Shown: positions 28,076 to 36,843 of the stretch, in pieces
Layout: each line of letters opens with the position of its first letter
Numbering within the stretch: position 1 is the stretch's first letter
Virus record (IMG/VR): IMGVR_UViG_3300025543_000013
Coordinates: 1-64,000 of that record
Source: a virus
Strand: one strand, 5' to 3'
Length of the DNA: 64,000 nucleotides
Translations under genes and position numbers: made by a program
The notes under the pieces: generated by a model
What the model was told of the DNA's origin: nothing
What the model saw: only the letters and a program-made list of their open reading frames with translations
Database searches by the model: none

Positions 28076-29382
28076 ATTTACTATATAAAGATTGGTATAA
28101 AGATTGTAGATTGCCAAATGGACTTACGAGATTTGAAATTGATAAAATGAAAGAAATTTTACATACTGAGTATAGTAATGATATTTCTATGTTATTACAA
28201 CCAGATATAGATATATTAGTTAAAGATGGGCTAAGACCTACTTGTAAAATAGGGCCATTTTTAAGTACAGATTTACTTAAAGAGTTTAAAACAAACTTTG
28301 TTAGATTTGAGGACATTACAGAGGACGAAATTTATTTTTATGTAATTGAATTACTACATCAAACTGGATTATATCGTTCGTTACAACAAATACCAGATGA
28401 GATTATCGACTTAGTAAACCAAGATAGATGCTTTGTCATTTATGATTATGAACACGAGGGTCAATTTGATTATGATTTTTTTAAACAATGGTATCAAAAT
28501 TGTATTATACAAGAGGGATACTCACATATAAAATATAATAATTTCTATGTTTTAACCGGAGATTTAAATTATGATAGACAATTGGGAGATGATGTTGAAA
28601 TTAATTTTGTTCCTTCATTACACTTTGTAGAGTTGTGTGGGGCAGAAGCGGTGGATATGATTGAGGGAGTTAGTAGTAAACCAAACTTTAAAGTTCGTAG
28701 TGTTGATGAAATAGATGTGTCTAAAAAAACAAAACACTTTTTATCATACAATAGAAATTGTCAGAAAGACCATAGAAAGTCATTAGGTGCATATTTTGAA
28801 CACAATAACTTATGGAAAAATAATCATATAAGTTTTTTAAAAGGAAGTTGGACAAATGACACAATACCTAATATTTTACCAGATATGTATTTAGACGCGT
28901 GTAAAAGATTAGATGATATGGATATTGTTGAACTGGATACAAAACATTTGGAAGACAAATTTGGATTTGGAACATCATTTACAGATATGTGGGAATTTTA
29001 TCAAGAAACTTTTTTAAGCGTAGTTTCTGAAACTTTATTTGATGAATCAATATTTTTGTCAGAAAAAATTTGTAAACCAATATTAAGTTTACATCCATTT
29101 ATAGTTGTCGGTTCACCAAGAATTATTGAAAAACTTAATGAGTTAGGTTTTAAAACTTTTGAACCTTTTATTTGTGAAAATTATGACAGTGTGGTTGAAC
29201 CAGAAAAAAGATTACAATTAGTCTTTGATGAATTAGATAAATTTAGAAATAGACCTATCGAAGAATTGAAAGAATGGTTTGAAAGTATAAAACCAATATT
29301 AAAACATAATCAAGAAGTTTTGTTAAAAATAGGTAAAGAAAAATCAAGTAAAGTAAAATTTTTGGAGAAACTATATGACTAA
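28060..29382 (+). CDS. Putative glycosyltransferase, phage TEK family (copy 3 of 5)
   Basis: 440 residues. HFLSYNRNCQKDHRKSLGAYF (shortened here to its key residues: Y-N-R, then D-H-R-K) is followed by VVSETLFDES, LSEKICKPILSLHPFIVVGSP and LNELGFKTFEPFICENYD. It aligns by eye with copy 2 over the whole C-terminal third. The first ~220 residues differ from the other copies. Overlaps the preceding gene by 16 bases and the next by eight. Confidence 0.5.
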   Translation: MGRILNLLYKDWYKDCRLPNGLTRFEIDKMKEILHTEYSNDISMLLQPDIDILVKDGLRPTCKIGPFLSTDLLKEFKTNFVRFEDITEDEIYFYVIELLHQTGLYRSLQQIPDEIIDLVNQDRCFVIYDYEHEGQFDYDFFKQWYQNCIIQEGYSHIKYNNFYVLTGDLNYDRQLGDDVEINFVPSLHFVELCGAEAVDMIEGVSSKPNFKVRSVDEIDVSKKTKHFLSYNRNCQKDHRKSLGAYFEHNNLWKNNHISFLKGSWTNDTIPNILPDMYLDACKRLDDMDIVELDTKHLEDKFGFGTSFTDMWEFYQETFLSVVSETLFDESIFLSEKICKPILSLHPFIVVGSPRIIEKLNELGFKTFEPFICENYDSVVEPEKRLQLVFDELDKFRNRPIEELKEWFESIKPILKHNQEVLLKIGKEKSSKVKFLEKLYD

Positions 29383-30322
29383 TGTTTTAATTACAGGTGC
29401 ATCAGGTATGATTGGAAAATATCTTGTAGATATGTGTTTAGAAAAAGGATATTATGTAAGGGGAACAGATATTCGTTATGATGACAGATATGATACTTAT
29501 TCAGAAAACTTTGAATTTTATCAAGCAGACTTACGAAACTTTGATGATTGTAAAAATGTAGTCGTGGATATGAATGTAGTGTTTCACGTGGCAGGAGTTA
29601 AGGGTTCACCAAAGAGAGCAGCTGAACAACCAAATGATTACTTTACACCAATGTTACAATTCAATACCAATATGGCAGAATCTGCAAGGCTTCAAGGAGT
29701 TGATTGGTATGTTTACACTTCATCAGTTGGAGTTTATTCACCAGCAGACTATTTTTTTGAAGATGATGTTTGGAAAACATTTCCAAGTCAAAATGACAAA
29801 TATGCCGGTTGGGTAAAACGATTAGGTGAATTGCAATTAGAATGTTTTGAAAAACATTATGGATTAAAAAATTATTCAATAGTTAGACCAGCAAATGTTT
29901 ATGGTCGTTATGATGACTTTAGTGAAAATGGAATGGTAATTCCACAATTAATAAAAAGAATACATAATGAAAATCCACTAATTTGTTGGGGAGACGGAAC
30001 ACCAATACGAGATTTCATACACGCAGAAGATGTGGCAAGAGGTATATTAATGTCGTATGAAAAGAAAATTACAGAACCTATTAATTTAGGTAGTGGTACA
30101 GGAGTATCGATAAAAGAATTAGTTGAAACATTATCTTTAATTTATCAAGAAAAACATTCAACTAATGTTGAGGTGTTGTGGGATACAACAAAACCAAATG
30201 GTGATGAAATAAGACTTATGGATATGACACGAGCAAATAGTTATGGGTTTTATCCAAAAATAACTTTATCAGAAGGTATATCTGATGTAATAGACTATAT
30301 AGGAGAAAAAAATGAACAATAA
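29375..30322 (+). CDS. NAD-dependent sugar-nucleotide epimerase/dehydratase (extended SDR), copy 1 of 3
   Basis: 315 residues. GASGMIG (8-14) is the Rossmann G-x-x-G-x-x-G; TSSVGVY is the catalytic Ser/Thr strand. The usual Y-x3-K is not exact: the segment reads YAGWVK, one residue longer. IVRPANVYGRYDDF and the DFIHAEDVARG near residue 210 are standard substrate-side motifs of the family. It acts on a nucleotide sugar, which one is unknown. Confidence 0.75.
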   Translation: MTNVLITGASGMIGKYLVDMCLEKGYYVRGTDIRYDDRYDTYSENFEFYQADLRNFDDCKNVVVDMNVVFHVAGVKGSPKRAAEQPNDYFTPMLQFNTNMAESARLQGVDWYVYTSSVGVYSPADYFFEDDVWKTFPSQNDKYAGWVKRLGELQLECFEKHYGLKNYSIVRPANVYGRYDDFSENGMVIPQLIKRIHNENPLICWGDGTPIRDFIHAEDVARGILMSYEKKITEPINLGSGTGVSIKELVETLSLIYQEKHSTNVEVLWDTTKPNGDEIRLMDMTRANSYGFYPKITLSEGISDVIDYIGEKNEQ

Positions 30323-31052
30323 AGAAATACAAGAGTTTTGGTTGAAAAACGGATATTACAACGAACAAATTCTTTCAGACGAAGAAGTAGAGCTATATCG
30401 AGAAGAAACCAGAAAACTATTTAAAGAAAAACCAACAAGTCCATATAAAAATCCAACCGAGGATTCTGAATTACTAATAGATTTGATGAAACACCCAAGA
30501 GTGTTGGAATTAGTTTCTATTTGTATGGAAGCTGACTTAGGAATTCAAAATGTAAAAGTAGACGCTTTACAAACTTGGATGTATTTAAAACCACCAGGAG
30601 AATTAGGTAGAGATATACATCAAAATATATTTTATACTCACGCTAATCGTGGTGATATTATCAATACATCAATAGCACTTAATGACGCGGACAGAGATAA
30701 TGGTGGTTTATTTGTTTATCCAGGTTCACAACACGAGTGGTGTTTACCAATTACAGTAGATGAAGATAGAATGAGAACCAATCCTATTGGTTGGAATAAT
30801 GAACGAGGTAAACCTTGTGTATTACCAGGTGAATGGGTTGACGGAGAATGGAAAGATAAATATGAAAAAGTTTATACAAACGCAAAAGCGGGTTCGGTAT
30901 CGTTAATTCATTCACATATAATCCACGGTTCAGAAGAAAACACTTCACCGGATAGATGGAGAACTGCATTCTTAACTGCATACTTAAGACAAGGAGCTCA
31001 CTTTATTCAAGGTAATGATATGAAAAGAAAAAAAATAGCAGTATATGATTGA
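30312..31052 (+). CDS. Phytanoyl-CoA dioxygenase family (Fe/2-oxoglutarate) protein with altered metal triad
   Basis: 246 residues. NGGLFVYPGSQHEW and SLIHSHIIHGSEENTSPDRWR are the hallmark PhyH segments: distal metal His and 2-oxoglutarate-binding Arg. The proximal H-x-D should lie in DIHQNIFYTH, but the Asp position is Asn (H-Q-N). The enzyme may be inactive, use another acid, or catalyse a different reaction. PhyH-like enzymes in glycan clusters hydroxylate or desaturate small metabolites. The last bases overlap the following SDR gene. Confidence 0.7.
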   Translation: MNNKEIQEFWLKNGYYNEQILSDEEVELYREETRKLFKEKPTSPYKNPTEDSELLIDLMKHPRVLELVSICMEADLGIQNVKVDALQTWMYLKPPGELGRDIHQNIFYTHANRGDIINTSIALNDADRDNGGLFVYPGSQHEWCLPITVDEDRMRTNPIGWNNERGKPCVLPGEWVDGEWKDKYEKVYTNAKAGSVSLIHSHIIHGSEENTSPDRWRTAFLTAYLRQGAHFIQGNDMKRKKIAVYD

Positions 31053-31995
31053 TTTTTTTCATAATAAAAAAGTAGTCGTTACGGGTGGTAGTGGTTTTAT
31101 CGGAACACACTTTATTCAAGAGTTATTGAATAGAGGTGCCAATGTTAGAACATCAATCCATAAAACACCACTAAAAATACAAGACGATAGAATTGAAGTG
31201 TTGGATAACATTGATTTGACTAAATTAGATGATGCTATGAAATTAGTAAAAGGTGTTGATATCGTGATACATTGTGCTGGTCACATTGGACACCCAAGTT
31301 CAATTCCAACAGATTATCAAATTGGATTAAATCAAATTACCGTAATTACCAATGTGTTGGAAGCTTGTTACAAACAAGGAGTTGGAAGATTTTTAGATTT
31401 AAATAGTTCAACAGGTTATCCAGATAAAAGGTATCCAATAACCGAAAGTGAATTTTGGTTAGAACAACCATACATTTCTTATTTTAGTTATGGTTGGATG
31501 CGAAGATATAGAGAAAAACTTATGGAACATACTTCACACTTGTGTGATATGCACATTGGTATTGCTCGTGGAACTGCTATATTTGGGCCACACGATAATT
31601 TTGATTTAAAAACTTGTCACGTGGTTCCGGCACTAATCAAAAGATGTTTAAGTGGTGAAGACCCATTTGTAGTTTGGGGTAGTCCAGATGTCGTTAGAGA
31701 TTTTCTATATGTTAAAGATGTGGTAAAAGGTTGTTTGTTAGTTTTGGAAAAAGGTAAATCAATGAGACCATACAATGTAGGTTATGGTTCAACTATTACG
31801 ATTGGTGATATTGTGAATACTATATTGAAAGTTACAGGTAAGACACCAGAAGTTCAATGGGACAATTCAAAGCCAACAACAATTCCATTTCGTTCTTGTT
31901 CAACAGAACGAATAGAAACAGAATTAGGATTTAAACCAAATTATACTTTTGAACAAGGTATTAAAGAAACTGTGGAGTGGTATGAAAACTTATAA
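31045..31995 (+). CDS. NAD-dependent sugar-nucleotide epimerase/dehydratase (extended SDR), copy 2 of 3
   Basis: 316 residues. GGSGFIG (14-20) binds NAD; LNSSTGY provides the catalytic Ser/Thr; the tyrosine segment reads YGWMRR, so the usual catalytic lysine of Y-x3-K is arginine here. The same G-W-x-(K/R)-R segment occurs in the SDR at 29375, so both probably belong to one subfamily rather than being damaged. GDP-fucose-synthase-like (WcaG) enzymes are the nearest functional guess, weakly held. Confidence 0.7.
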   Translation: MIDFFHNKKVVVTGGSGFIGTHFIQELLNRGANVRTSIHKTPLKIQDDRIEVLDNIDLTKLDDAMKLVKGVDIVIHCAGHIGHPSSIPTDYQIGLNQITVITNVLEACYKQGVGRFLDLNSSTGYPDKRYPITESEFWLEQPYISYFSYGWMRRYREKLMEHTSHLCDMHIGIARGTAIFGPHDNFDLKTCHVVPALIKRCLSGEDPFVVWGSPDVVRDFLYVKDVVKGCLLVLEKGKSMRPYNVGYGSTITIGDIVNTILKVTGKTPEVQWDNSKPTTIPFRSCSTERIETELGFKPNYTFEQGIKETVEWYENL

Positions 31996-32506
31996 AGAAG
32001 AACTAATACAATCAATGAATTATTTGGCAGAAAAACCAAATACCATTTTTGTAGGACAACAAACTGCTTTTGCAGGTAATCCAATGTCCACTACAATTTT
32101 GGATATTTCAAAAGACAAAATGATTGAAACACCAGTATTTGAAGAAGTTCAAATGGGTATGTCAATTGGATTAGGTATGACCAATATGTGTGTCATTACT
32201 TTTTATCCAAGGTGGGATTTCTTGATATGTGCGGCAAATCAATTGATTAATCACTTGGATAAATTTAAACATATGACAGGTTATGATTCACACGTTATCA
32301 TTAGAGTTGGTAAAGGTAGTGATGACCCATTAGACCCAGGTGTTCAACATAAAGCAGATTATTCTGAACAATTTAAACAATTGCTTAGTTATGTTGATAT
32401 CGTTAAACTTACAAATAAAGAAAATATTTTTTCTACTTATCAAAATGCATATAAAAATAAAAAACCAATAATAATTGTTGAATATCCGGAGAAGTATAAT
32501 GAATAA
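31982..32506 (+). CDS. Thiamine-diphosphate enzyme, E1-beta/transketolase pyrimidine-domain subunit
   Basis: 174 residues from ATG 31982, which overlaps the previous gene by 14 bases. TPVFEEVQMGMSIGLGM (50-66) carries the catalytic glutamate that activates thiamine diphosphate, and ITFYPRWDFLICAANQL resembles the E1-beta core. It lacks the C-terminal domain of a full E1-beta (about 330 residues). Together with the protein at 27449 it gives the minimal PP plus Pyr pair of a thiamine-diphosphate enzyme. Confidence 0.7.
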   Translation: MKTYKEELIQSMNYLAEKPNTIFVGQQTAFAGNPMSTTILDISKDKMIETPVFEEVQMGMSIGLGMTNMCVITFYPRWDFLICAANQLINHLDKFKHMTGYDSHVIIRVGKGSDDPLDPGVQHKADYSEQFKQLLSYVDIVKLTNKENIFSTYQNAYKNKKPIIIVEYPEKYNE

Positions 32507-33500
32507 TTCTTCAAATTTATTAAAAAGATTAGATATAAAAAAAGAAAATTATATTGAAATAGAACCAAGAAAAATAGAAAAAGTATTTATTTCTGGTTTA
32601 ACTGAAGGTTATGGTTATTTACGACATATTCAAGATATTTACAAAACTATAAGTCCAGACTATTTGTATCCTATTTCAGATGGATTTTTATATAATAAAA
32701 ATATTTTTAAAGTTCCAGAACAACAAGTATTTGACAACCCTATTTTAAGCTTTTGGTATACTTGGTATATTTTGTGGCAAAATGTTACTAATAATTGTCC
32801 AGAGTTTGTAAGATTTCATAAAGGTGATATTAATAAAATAATTAATTTAGACAAAAAGAGAGAACATAAGTTTATTTCTTTAAATAGAAATTTAAAAACC
32901 GGTAGAGACATTTTTATAAATTCTTTAGATGATAATTTTTTAAAAGACAATTGGGTTAGTGGACACTTTTCAGATAGAAAATATTTAAAAAATGATAAAC
33001 TTATAAATAATCAATTTACACACTTTTATAATATTATATTTAATGATTTAAATACTAAAGGATACATACAACCATTTTTTGAAAGCACAGGATTAAATGA
33101 TGGATTTACTGATAAAATGTTAATGATTACTGAAAAATCTTGTATTCCTTTTTTACTCGGAAACATAGCAATTCCAATGAATTTATTTTATGTTTCTGAA
33201 TATGAGAAGCTTGGATTTGAATTTGTCAAAGACATCAATGGTGTTTCTATAAATGAAACAATAGAGTGGGACTTGGTTAAGTACAACGAATCATTCGCAA
33301 GTGTTTGGTTAAACGAACTAATTGAAAAAATAAAGTATATTAATCAAAACAATACTTTACAAGATATAGAAAAAATTTATCAAGATAACTATGAATTGAT
33401 TTTACATAATCAAAATCTTATAAAAAAACTAATGACGGATAATTCCGTAATAGATGAACTAAAACAATGGATAGAAAATGAAAATAATACAGATTATTAA
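32499..33500 (+). CDS. Putative glycosyltransferase, phage TEK family (copy 4 of 5, diverged)
   Basis: 333 residues from ATG 32499 (GGAGAAG ribosome site). KFISLNRNLKTGRDIF corresponds to the basic segment of the family and MITEKSCIPFLLGNIAIP, then YEKLGFEF, to the T-E-K and L-G-F segments. The HPFIVVGSP stretch of copies 2 and 3 has decayed to NIAIPMNLF, so the active site may differ. Followed immediately by a 36-residue gene in another frame. Confidence 0.4.
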   Translation: MNNSSNLLKRLDIKKENYIEIEPRKIEKVFISGLTEGYGYLRHIQDIYKTISPDYLYPISDGFLYNKNIFKVPEQQVFDNPILSFWYTWYILWQNVTNNCPEFVRFHKGDINKIINLDKKREHKFISLNRNLKTGRDIFINSLDDNFLKDNWVSGHFSDRKYLKNDKLINNQFTHFYNIIFNDLNTKGYIQPFFESTGLNDGFTDKMLMITEKSCIPFLLGNIAIPMNLFYVSEYEKLGFEFVKDINGVSINETIEWDLVKYNESFASVWLNELIEKIKYINQNNTLQDIEKIYQDNYELILHNQNLIKKLMTDNSVIDELKQWIENENNTDY

Positions 33501-33588
33501 AGATTGGGTTTTTGAATTTAAAAAACAAAGAAAACTCAAAAAGAAATTAAAAGAACTTCGTAAACGTGACCCATTTATTTACAAATGA
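33478..33588 (+). CDS. Conserved 36-residue micro-protein
   Basis: A tiny gene bridging the only apparent gap in this block: ATG 33478 lies inside the end of the previous gene and the stop at 33586-33588 overlaps the next ATG (ATGA). The product is very basic and helical, with KKLKELRKRDPFIYK at the C-terminus, a tail pattern I associate with small proteins of marine T4-like phages. Coupling on both sides and the non-random sequence support it. Function unknown. Confidence 0.6.
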   Translation: MKIIQIIKDWVFEFKKQRKLKKKLKELRKRDPFIYK

Positions 33589-34292
33589 TTTATTTTGGTG
33601 GAGATAGTTTTATGTACGGAAAGGGCTTAGAAAAAGAAAAGTCCTTTCCCTACCTTGTTGCCGATTCTTTAAATCAAGAATTTTTTGATGATTCACAAGT
33701 TTCATCATCAAACAAATTAATCTATTTAAGAGCGATGAATCATATAGTGTCGAATCAAAATTGTGATTTGTATATTATAATGTGGTCAAGAGGTGTGGAT
33801 AGGAGATTTGAACATATTTTGGATTACGATTTAACAGAAAGGTGGGTAAACATAATACCTTGTCCACATCAAAAGAAAGATGACAAAATACGAAATGATA
33901 TAAACAAATATGTTTTAGAAAACTTCGTAACAGAACAATCAAGTTTCATTAATAATTTGGTTTATATGGTTTCATTACAAAATATGTTTAAACTTTATAA
34001 TAAAAAATATGTTTATTGTTATGCTCACAATGAGTTTATGAATTTGTATAAAAAAACATATAAAGAATATGGGTATTTTTTAAATGTTAAAGATGATGAA
34101 CAAGATTTTACCAAATCAACAGATTTAAAACCTTTAATAAATTCACTTGATTTTAAAAATATAATTGAATACTCTTTTAGTGAAATTATGGGTAATTGGG
34201 TTGGTGGCAGAATTGACAGACACCCAGATGAAAAACAATGTAAAGAGTATGCAGAATACTTTTTAAAGGAGTTGAATTATGAAGATAAATAA
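33585..34292 (+). CDS. SGNH hydrolase-like protein (copy 4 of 5)
   Basis: 235 residues. YFGGDSFMYGKGL is the serine block (Gly-Asp-Ser as in classical GDSL), IIMWSRGVDRR the third strand, and RIDRHPDEKQCKEYA the terminal His block. The glycine/asparagine block is weak (SSNKLIYLR), so catalytic competence is less clear than for copies 1, 2 and 5. Starts within the micro-gene stop. Confidence 0.55.
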   Translation: MIYFGGDSFMYGKGLEKEKSFPYLVADSLNQEFFDDSQVSSSNKLIYLRAMNHIVSNQNCDLYIIMWSRGVDRRFEHILDYDLTERWVNIIPCPHQKKDDKIRNDINKYVLENFVTEQSSFINNLVYMVSLQNMFKLYNKKYVYCYAHNEFMNLYKKTYKEYGYFLNVKDDEQDFTKSTDLKPLINSLDFKNIIEYSFSEIMGNWVGGRIDRHPDEKQCKEYAEYFLKELNYEDK

Positions 34293-35118
34293 AAAGTATT
34301 TAATTACAAGTGGTTGTTCTTTTACCGAAGGACATATGATACAACCAATTAGTTGGGCAACAAAACTTGGTGAGAAACTAAGTTTAGAAACAATTAATTT
34401 AGGTAAAGGTGGAACAGGAAATGAAATCATTACACAAAGTGTAATTAATTACTCTACTTTTGAAAAAGAAATAGCAGATAATAGTTTTTTTGTAATACAA
34501 TTATCAGAGTGTTTACGATATTTGATAAATTATGATGGTAGTAAATCTTCACAATATTGGCATATTACCCCAGGACAATTTGTAAATGATAATGGATTTG
34601 ATAATTGGGATTTAAGTTCAGAACTTAACAAACATATATACAATAATCGTTATGGATTAGCACCTTTTTATTCAAACATAACATTTAGTCTGATAAAAAC
34701 ATATTGGAACATAATCAATTTGGTTAATTTTTTTGAAAAAAATAATTATCCTTATTTGATATTTGACGGATTAAATAGTCATATACCTTTTGAGAAAAAT
34801 GGAAAGTGGTTTTTACCGTTTTCTGACCCCGATAACAAGTGGGATAAACCATATGAATTAAAAGTTAGTGATAAAAAAAATTTTAAATTATTTATAACAG
34901 ATGAGCATTGTCCAACACTTCACATACACTTGATTAATTATATTAAAAGTTTAAATTATTATTATACTGAAAATACATTATGGAAATTTATTCATAAACG
35001 AGATAATGAAGATTATCATAAAGAAAATGAAGGACACCCAAATGAATTAGGTTCTGATAAATGGGCAGAAGAATTAATAAAAATTATAGGAGATAAGTAT
35101 GAAAACTATAAAGTATAA
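34279..35118 (+). CDS. SGNH hydrolase-like protein (copy 5 of 5)
   Basis: 279 residues. ITSGCSFTEGH (serine block), LGKGGTGNEIITQS (glycine/asparagine block), VIQLSECLRY (third strand) and EGHPNELGSDKWAEEL (final His block) are all present in order. It directly follows copy 4, and the two overlap by 14 bases, but their sequences differ widely, so they are not a recent duplication. Confidence 0.6.
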   Translation: MKINKKYLITSGCSFTEGHMIQPISWATKLGEKLSLETINLGKGGTGNEIITQSVINYSTFEKEIADNSFFVIQLSECLRYLINYDGSKSSQYWHITPGQFVNDNGFDNWDLSSELNKHIYNNRYGLAPFYSNITFSLIKTYWNIINLVNFFEKNNYPYLIFDGLNSHIPFEKNGKWFLPFSDPDNKWDKPYELKVSDKKNFKLFITDEHCPTLHIHLINYIKSLNYYYTENTLWKFIHKRDNEDYHKENEGHPNELGSDKWAEELIKIIGDKYENYKV

Positions 35119-35887
35119 AAACGAAATATTTTCTGAATATGTTTTAGATTATTTAGTTAACAATAAAGTTATAAAAAATAAATCAAATTTAAACAATTTA
35201 CACGAAAATTTAGTAAATGTCGATATGGCGAATTATGAGTCAGGAGAAATATATAAAGACACTCATAAACATAATTACACGAGTGGTATAAATGAAGTTC
35301 AAAAGTTTTTATACAACTTAGATAGTGATACTAATTGGTATAAAATGTATTTAGATTTGTTAAAAGAAATTTATAATAATGTGGGATATGATTTTTATTT
35401 TCAAAAAACACCAACAGTTAGAGTTCACTGTCCAAATGCCGTCGGTTCTGAACACTATCCAATGTATCACACAGATGTGTCACTTGGTCACCCGCCACAA
35501 GAAATAAATGTTTGGTTTTCTTTAACGAAAAATAAAAATTCAGGATTTTACATTATGAGTTTAGAAGATAGTCTTGAATATGTAGAAAAGTATGGACACG
35601 AAGAACTGAATAGATTAGCAATTAACGATAAAAAAGTATTCAATGTTGAATGTCATAATAAATCAGAAGAAGTGGAATCTACTTTAGACAATATATTTTT
35701 ATTTGATTCACTACGAATCCATAGTGGTATGGCAAGAGAAGATGATACAAGAGTATCAATGGATATAAGAATAAATCCGGTTGATAAATTTGTCCACGGA
35801 TATATCGGTAGTGGAACACAAAAGGCAGAGTTTTGGCCAGGTGGACATTTTGGGTATCACGAAAAATCAATTAAGGAATTAATATGA
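35099..35887 (+). CDS. 2-oxoglutarate/Fe(II) oxygenase, StrG/sporadic 2OG type
   Basis: 262 residues. YHTD (His124, Asp126) is the proximal metal motif, followed by INVWFSLT; FDSLRIHSG provides the distal His and RVSMDIR the cosubstrate Arg. The order H-T-D, N-V-W, I-H-S/G, R-x-S-x-D-x-R matches the StrG-like oxygenases found in antibiotic and surface-sugar clusters. Unlike the PhyH-type protein at 30312, the metal triad is intact. Probable hydroxylation of a sugar or amino compound. Confidence 0.75.
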   Translation: MKTIKYKNEIFSEYVLDYLVNNKVIKNKSNLNNLHENLVNVDMANYESGEIYKDTHKHNYTSGINEVQKFLYNLDSDTNWYKMYLDLLKEIYNNVGYDFYFQKTPTVRVHCPNAVGSEHYPMYHTDVSLGHPPQEINVWFSLTKNKNSGFYIMSLEDSLEYVEKYGHEELNRLAINDKKVFNVECHNKSEEVESTLDNIFLFDSLRIHSGMAREDDTRVSMDIRINPVDKFVHGYIGSGTQKAEFWPGGHFGYHEKSIKELI

Positions 35888-36843
35888 ATATATTGATAAC
35901 AGGTGGAACCGGATTTGTAGGTAGTCATATGATTGATTATATATTGAGTAATCAATCTGATGTAAAGATATATGTGACTAAAAGGTGGTTAGAAGATACA
36001 AAAAATATTGACCACATCAATGATACACGATTTGAAATAATTGATTGTGATTTATTAGACGGATTTTCAGTTCAAAGAGCAGTTGAAATATCTAAACCAG
36101 ATAAAGTGTTTCATTTTGCAGCACAATCTTTTCCAGAAGTTAGTTTTAAAATACCAGTTATAACTTTACAAACTAATGTTATCGGAACAACACACTTGTT
36201 AGAATCAATTAAAAATTCTAAATATAATCCGGTTGTGGTTAGTATTTCATCATCAGAGGTATATGGTAATCCAAATCCAGACGAAGTTCCAATTAATGAG
36301 AATAATCCAATTAGACCGGCAAATCCATACTCAATATCAAAAGTAGGACACGACTTAATGTCACAATATTATTATAACGCGTATGGTATGAAAATTATTA
36401 CAACTCGTATGTTTTCACACGAAGGTTCTCGTAGAGGAAAAGAGTTTGCACTTTCATCATTTGCATATCAAATAGTTCAAAATGAAAAAGGCAACGGAGA
36501 CGGATTTATACGACACGGAAATTTAGATTCAACAAGAACTTATGCCCATATTGAAGATGCTATACGAGCATATTGGTTGTGTTCAGAAAGTAAAAAATTT
36601 GGTGAAGTTTATAACATTGGTGGAGACTATACTTGTAAAGTTGGAGATGCGTTAAATATGTTGATATCAAAATCAACAATAAAATTAAAACCATTACTTG
36701 ATGAACAAAGAGTAAGACCAACAGACATTACATTACAAATTCCAGATACAACAAAATTTAGAAAAGAATTTGGTTGGAAACCAGAAAAAGATTTATCAGA
36801 TATTTGTGACGACTTATTGAATTATTGGAGAGATGTCTTATGA
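35884..36843 (+). CDS. GDP-mannose 4,6-dehydratase-like SDR, copy 3 of 3
   Basis: 319 residues. GGTGFVG (7-13) binds the nucleotide; SSSEVYGNP and NPYSISK hold the catalytic Ser/Glu and an intact Y-x3-K; RMFSHEGSRRGKEFALSSFA matches the arginine-rich NADP and substrate region typical of GDP-mannose 4,6-dehydratases. The product would be GDP-4-keto-6-deoxymannose, a precursor of fucose, rhamnose or perosamine. It is the best-defined sugar-nucleotide enzyme of the cassette. Confidence 0.8.
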   Translation: MNILITGGTGFVGSHMIDYILSNQSDVKIYVTKRWLEDTKNIDHINDTRFEIIDCDLLDGFSVQRAVEISKPDKVFHFAAQSFPEVSFKIPVITLQTNVIGTTHLLESIKNSKYNPVVVSISSSEVYGNPNPDEVPINENNPIRPANPYSISKVGHDLMSQYYYNAYGMKIITTRMFSHEGSRRGKEFALSSFAYQIVQNEKGNGDGFIRHGNLDSTRTYAHIEDAIRAYWLCSESKKFGEVYNIGGDYTCKVGDALNMLISKSTIKLKPLLDEQRVRPTDITLQIPDTTKFRKEFGWKPEKDLSDICDDLLNYWRDVL

